A stretch of 64,000 nt of DNA from Lithobates sylvaticus (lineage: Eukaryota > Chordata > Amphibia > Anura > Ranidae). The position numbers were made by a program, and so were the translations under genes. Within the stretch, counting starts at the first letter, position 1. Each line of letters starts with the position of its first letter. Below the pieces are notes generated by a model. The model saw only the letters and a list, made by a program, of their open reading frames with translations, was not told where the DNA came from and did no database searches. Positions 60,206 through 64,000 of this stretch are shown one piece after another. The DNA lies in the NCBI GenBank assembly GCA_028564925.1, contig CM053026.1, forward strand, positions 643,282,344 to 643,346,343. The letters run 5' to 3'.

Positions 60206-61833
60206 GGGGGAGCTTGAGAGCACCGGTGGGGGCTAGAAAGTACAGGGGTGGAAAGCACGGGGGACTGGAGAGCACCGGTGGGGTTGGAGAGCACATGGGT
60301 GGGGGCAAAATGCAGGGGGAGTGGAGAGTGCTGGGGGGAGCTTAAGAGAGCACTGGAGGGGGAGCCAAAAAAAAACAGGGGTGGAGAGCACTGGGGTGGG
60401 GGCTGGAGAGCACCGGGGCAGAAAGAACAGGGGTGGGGAGCACGGGGGGCTGGACAGCACTGTGGGGGGTGGGAGCACGGGGGGGCTGGAGAGCACTGTG
60501 GAGGGTGGGGAGCATGGGGGGCTGGAGAGCATTGTGGGAGTGGAGAGCACTGGGGTGGGAGCTGGAGAGCACCGGGGGCAGAAAGAACATGGGTGGGGAG
60601 CACGGGGGGCTGGACAGCACTGTGGGGGGGCTGAAGAGAACCGGGGGCAGAAAGAACAGGGGTGGGGAGCACGGGGGGCTGGGAGCACGGGGGGGCTGAA
60701 GAGCACTGTGGGGGTGGAGAGCACTGGGGGGGTGGCTAAAGACTGATGGGGAGAGCACTGGGGGCATAAAGAACAGGGGTGGGGAACACAGGGGGGGCTG
60801 GAGAGCACTGTGGGGCGTGGAGAGTACTGGGGTGGGAGCTGGAGACTGATGGGAGAGCTGGAGAGCACCGGGGGCAGAAAGAACAGGGGGTGGGGAGCAC
60901 GGGGGGGCTGGAGATCACTGTGGGGGGTGGAGAGCACTGGGGTGGGAGCTGGAGACTGATGGGGAGAGCTGGAGAGCACCGGGGGCAGAAAGAACAGGGG
61001 TGGGGATCACGGGGGGCTGGAGAGCACTGTAGGGGTGGGGAGCACAAGGGGCTGGAGAGCACTGTGGGGGGTGGAGAGCACTGGGGTGGGAGCTGGAGAG
61101 CACCGGGGGCAGAAAGCACAGGGGTGGGGAGCACGGGGGCTGGACAGCACTGTGGGGGGGAGGGGAGCACGGGGGGCTGAAGAGCACTGTGGGGGGTAGC
61201 TGGAGAAGGATGGGGAGAGCTGGAGAGCAGGGGGGCAGGAAGAACAGGGGTTGAGAGAACTGGGGGGGCTGGAGAGTGTGGTGGGGGAGAACTGGGGGGG
61301 GCAGTAAAAGAGGTTGGATAGGGGGATCAGCAGGGGGCGGCATATAGAGGAAATGAGCTTTCTATATTCCTCCATGCAGCCGCTGAATGCTTGATTCTCC
61401 TGCTCTCCCTCCTCCAAGCATTCAGCGGCTGCATGGAGGAATATAGAAAGCTAATCTCCTCTATATGCCGCCCCCCTGCTGATCCCCCTATCCAGGCACA
61501 ATCGGGCGGGCTTTACTCACAGGCATCCCCTCCTGTGATCTAGGATCTGGCCGGGTCTGTGTTCTACGGCCGCGCACCGCGCTGTAACATGGTCCCGCCC
61601 CCTAGACCGGCTCGTGTGAAAGATGGAACACTGATTCTATCTACTATCACACGAGCTGGCCTAGGGGGGCGGGACCATGTTACAGCGCGGTGCGTGGCCG
61701 CAGAACACAGACCCGGCCAGATCCGTGATCACAGGAGCAGGAGAGAGGGGACTCAGGGGAGCACTGCAGCCGCAAAGCGGCCCCAGGGCAGGCAGCCTAC
61801 CGGGAAATATCCCGGTAGGCCAGTCCGGCCCTG
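59981..61833. mobile_element. hAT-B, nested non-autonomous hAT (right copy, both ends present)
   Basis: The 1853-bp element has termini CAGGGCCGGACTGG and CCAGTCCGGCCCTG, with the exact 8-bp duplication GTTGAGAA (59973-59980 and 61834-61841). It interrupts the BED-finger coding region of hAT-A. It contains a TA microsatellite (60167-60203), a G-rich minisatellite (60204-61303), two hairpins (about 61316-61495 and 61548-61720) and a short inverted CTACCGGGA/TCCCGGTAG near the right end. Confidence 0.93.
60204..61303. repeat. G-rich minisatellite in hAT-B (right, about 1.1 kb)
   Basis: Complement of the array at 6181-7498, with the same modules (TGGAGAGCACTG, GGTGGGGAGCAC, GGGGCAGAAAGAACAGGGG) in a different number and order. 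Confidence 0.9.
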
Positions 61834-62974
61834 GTTGAGAACGTTTATGCCTCGCTTCAGGCTCTGATTGCACAGCATGCAAACCACTCGTGTCTTGTCA
61901 TCAGCACATTGTCTGAAGAACTGCCACACTAGGGAACTCCTTGGACCTGGCTTTGGTGTGTTCGGTCCCTTGCTGCATTGGGCAGTAGCAGACGTACTGT
62001 CTAGGGGACGGACACTCCGCTTTTGCACCCTGCTCCCTCTTCTGCTGTGCTGGTGGCTCTGTGCGGCCACCGCCTCTTCCTCCGAACTACACTGGTCACC
62101 TGCATGACGTTGATTCCATGTGGGGTCGAGGACCTCATCGTCCTCCACATCATCTTCCACCCAGTCTTCACCCCTGCCTTCCTTGTCAGTCTGCACAATT
62201 GCGAAAGCAGCAGCAGTTGGCACCTGTATTTCGTCATCATCCGAGGCATGCTGCGATGGTCCTCCCATGGGAAACCTGCTAACAGAGTCATCAAAAAGCA
62301 GAAGAGACTGCTGCATGATTTGGGGCTCAGACTGCTTGGCTGATTTGCAAGGGAGTGAGGTGAAAGACTGATGGACATCGGCTGCAGGTGCCAACTCTGA
62401 ACTTTCATCAGGAGACTTGGTGGGAGACAATGTGAAGGAACCGGAGGCACTGTCAGCAACCCAATCTACTATCGCCTGTACTTGTCCTGGCCTCAACATT
62501 CGTACAGCCTCATTAGGTGCGACCAAATACCGCTGCAGGCTCTGTCGCCTACTCGCACCTGAGGAAGGTGTTTCACTTGTGCGTGTAGCTGGCACAGATT
62601 GACCACGTCCTCTCCCTGCAACAGGAGCTCCACCAGCAGCACCACGACCAAGGCCACATCCCTTCTTTGACGTTCTCCTCATATTTTCCAAATTTAGGAT
62701 CTTGCCCTAAATGGGTGTTTTTGCAATTGGAGAATACACCCACAGTATGTAAACGGTGTATCTCACACCTACAGAAATGCAGAAAATGCTATTCAAAAAA
62801 AATGTTTTTGCCCTAAATAAAAATTATTTGAATAGCACAATAGATGAAAAATATATAAAATGGGTATGTCACACCTGCAGATATGCAGAAAACACTGCAA
62901 AATATTTTTTTTGCCCTAAATGTGTGTTTTTGGAAGAGCAGAATACATCCACAGTATGTACAGGGTGTATCTCA

Positions 62975-64000
62975 CAGTGGCGGAATTATAAGGGTCGCAA
63001 CAGTCGCAAGTGCGACTGGGCCCTGTAGTTCTCCGCCACTAAAGGGGGCCCACCGGCCGCCCGCCCGCCGGACTGAGGGGCCCACCCACCTGACTGTCCG
63101 GGCCCCGGGGCCCGGGGTGTATGCGGCGGCGGCGCGCGTGATTCACAGTCACCGTGGAGTGGAGTAGTTGAAGTTCATTGCATGCCATGGGGAGGGAGGG
63201 GGGCTAGTTTCACCCACTGCGAGGGGAGAGAGAAGCGCTCTGAGACTGTGTGGGCTCCGCCCCCGCCTATCCAGAGCCAGGAAACTAAAAGAAAAACTCT
63301 CAGACGAATGTGAAGGCGGGGGAGGAGCTTTCTGAGGCAAGGCATTCTGGAGGAGCCTCGAGGCACGCCTGTGGAGGAACTTTGCGACGTCACGTGAAGA
63401 TACTTACTGTGGGGGAATCGATCGATTGATTGGCGGTAAGTCACCGTTTTGCATTCCAATCGACCGATCCCAACCTCTGCCACCACCCCCCCTCCAGACT
63501 GTGCCACCACCACCCTCCACAGGGCCACCACCCCCCCTCCAGACTGTGCCACCACCACCCCCCAGAGCCACCACCCCCCCTCCAGACTGTGCCACCACCC
63601 CCCACCACCCCCCTCCAGACTGTGCCACCACCCCCCTCCAGACTGTGCCACCACCCCCCCTCCAGACTGTGCCACCACCCCCCCCTCCAGACTGTGCCAC
63701 CACCCCCCCCACACAGTGTGCCACCACCCCCCTCCAGACTGTGCCACCACCCCCCCCTCCAGACTGTGCCACCACCCCCCCCCTCCAGACTGTGCCACCA
63801 CCCCCCCCCCCCAGACTGTGCCACCACCCCCCCTCCACAGGCCACCACCCCCCCCTCCAGACTGTGCCACCACCCCCCTCCAGACTGTGCCCCCCCCCCC
63901 TCCAGACTGTGCCACCACCCCCCCCACCCAGACTGTGCCACCACCCCCCCTCCAGACTGTGCCATCACCCCCCCCTCCAGACTGTGCCACCCCCCCCCTC
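62975..64000. mobile_element. hAT-like element, one end only (runs off the window)
   Basis: CAGTGGCGGAATTATAAGGG at 62975 is a hAT-type terminus with the CAGTGGCGGA start common to several hAT MITE families. It is followed by a G/C-rich body. It cuts into the 5' part of hAT-A. The other terminus and target duplication lie outside the window, so the family is inferred. Confidence 0.55.
63482..64000. repeat. C-rich minisatellite at the window edge
   Basis: Units of 20-28 bp of the form CCTCCAGACTGTGCCACCAC with a variable C-run, at least 20 copies, continuing past the window. The Gly/Trp-rich frames on the minus strand are by-products. Confidence 0.93.

Larger units (their letters stand above)
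57236..62682 (-). pseudogene. hAT-A transposase, right copy (most complete, still broken)
   Basis: The ATG at 62682 is chosen because the codon three positions upstream is TTG, not ATG. The Gly/Arg-rich N-terminus is followed by an acidic region (EDWVEDDVEDDEV) and a BED zinc finger. The finger is CMLC, with its H-x4-H partner (RHLSAKH) separated by nested hAT-B at 59981-61833. After that come LKNQERSLAPPAF, then SRHYFSRQAIPSLQNQV and the first catalytic aspartate in LTTDAWTSKHGQGHY. Frames 59071-58253 and 58198-57755 carry CLAHVLNLVVQRFL, TSWNSTLHML and LLDPRYKDN. The dimerisation region lies in 57547-57236 beyond hAT-C. Frame changes occur near 59690 and between 59239 and 59071. It is inactive. 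Confidence 0.87.
56468..62974 (-). mobile_element. hAT-A (right copy, both ends incomplete)
   Basis: Mirror of 4589-10675. The 3' terminus and about 250 bp before it are deleted, leaving the TSD-derived GTCTTTAT at 56460-56467 and the flank of the same target repeat. The 5' end is cut by an inserted element starting at 62975. Internally it is more complete than the left copy. It retains the BED finger and the first catalytic region, which are deleted on the left. Confidence 0.85.
36076..62978 (-). repeat. Right arm of giant inverted repeat
   Basis: This is the reverse complement of 5256-27297. The inner edge is AACATCC at 36076-36082. The arm is longer than the left arm because of right-only segments at 49727-52625 and 54400-56403 and left-only deletions in hAT-A. 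Its outer limit coincides with a hAT-like insertion starting at 62975, so the homology may continue beyond it and beyond the window. Confidence 0.93.

Noticed and set aside
63175-63990. 271-codon Gly/Trp-rich frame at the window edge
   Set aside because: It is the translation of a C-rich minisatellite, open in all three frames.

Overview
The window looks like repeat-dense intergenic DNA from a frog, most likely a ranid. The basis is the mix of mobile elements: several hAT families, Tc1 elements, Penelope-like retroelements, a Tx1/L1-type LINE, and long TTAA-flanked elements whose sequence I recall as typical of ranid genomes. No intact host gene is recognisable. Every protein-coding signal that can be named belongs to a mobile element, and all of those genes are broken.

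The dominant structure is a giant interrupted inverted repeat. The left arm runs from about 5.26 to 27.30 kb and the right arm from about 36.08 to 62.98 kb, around an 8.8 kb spacer. From about 13.7 to 27.3 kb the paired positions sum to an almost constant 63373, so the axis lies near 31686. Both arms carry the same stack of nested elements in mirrored order. From the axis outward these are a Penelope-like element with its own 1.6 kb inverted terminal repeats, a TTAA-type repeat, a LINE holding a TTAA element and a hAT MITE, a Ty3/gypsy fossil holding a hAT element, an unrecognised stretch, and a large BED-finger hAT transposon that itself holds two smaller hAT elements and a hairpin element. 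Target-site duplications match between arms wherever both survive, so the stack was built first and duplicated in inverted orientation later.

The arms differ by arm-specific changes. The right arm gained a 2.9 kb segment with a tRNA-type SINE, a 2.0 kb almost spacerless palindrome, and a short templated filler. It lost the 3' end of the big hAT. The left copy of that hAT lost two internal segments on either side of its nested hAT. Sampled coding stretches suggest the inner arms are almost identical and the outer arms differ by several percent.

The spacer (27.30-36.08 kb) holds ranid-type repeats, a decamer minisatellite, two Tc1-like elements (one with a nested hairpin MITE) and about 4 kb of AT-rich DNA with nothing recognisable. 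The left flank (1-5.2 kb) holds a second Penelope-like fragment and MITE fragments. The right flank (62.98-64 kb) is the start of another hAT-like element with a CCACC-rich minisatellite that runs off the window. The arms could extend beyond the window, and an inverted assembly join of two haplotypes remains a real alternative.
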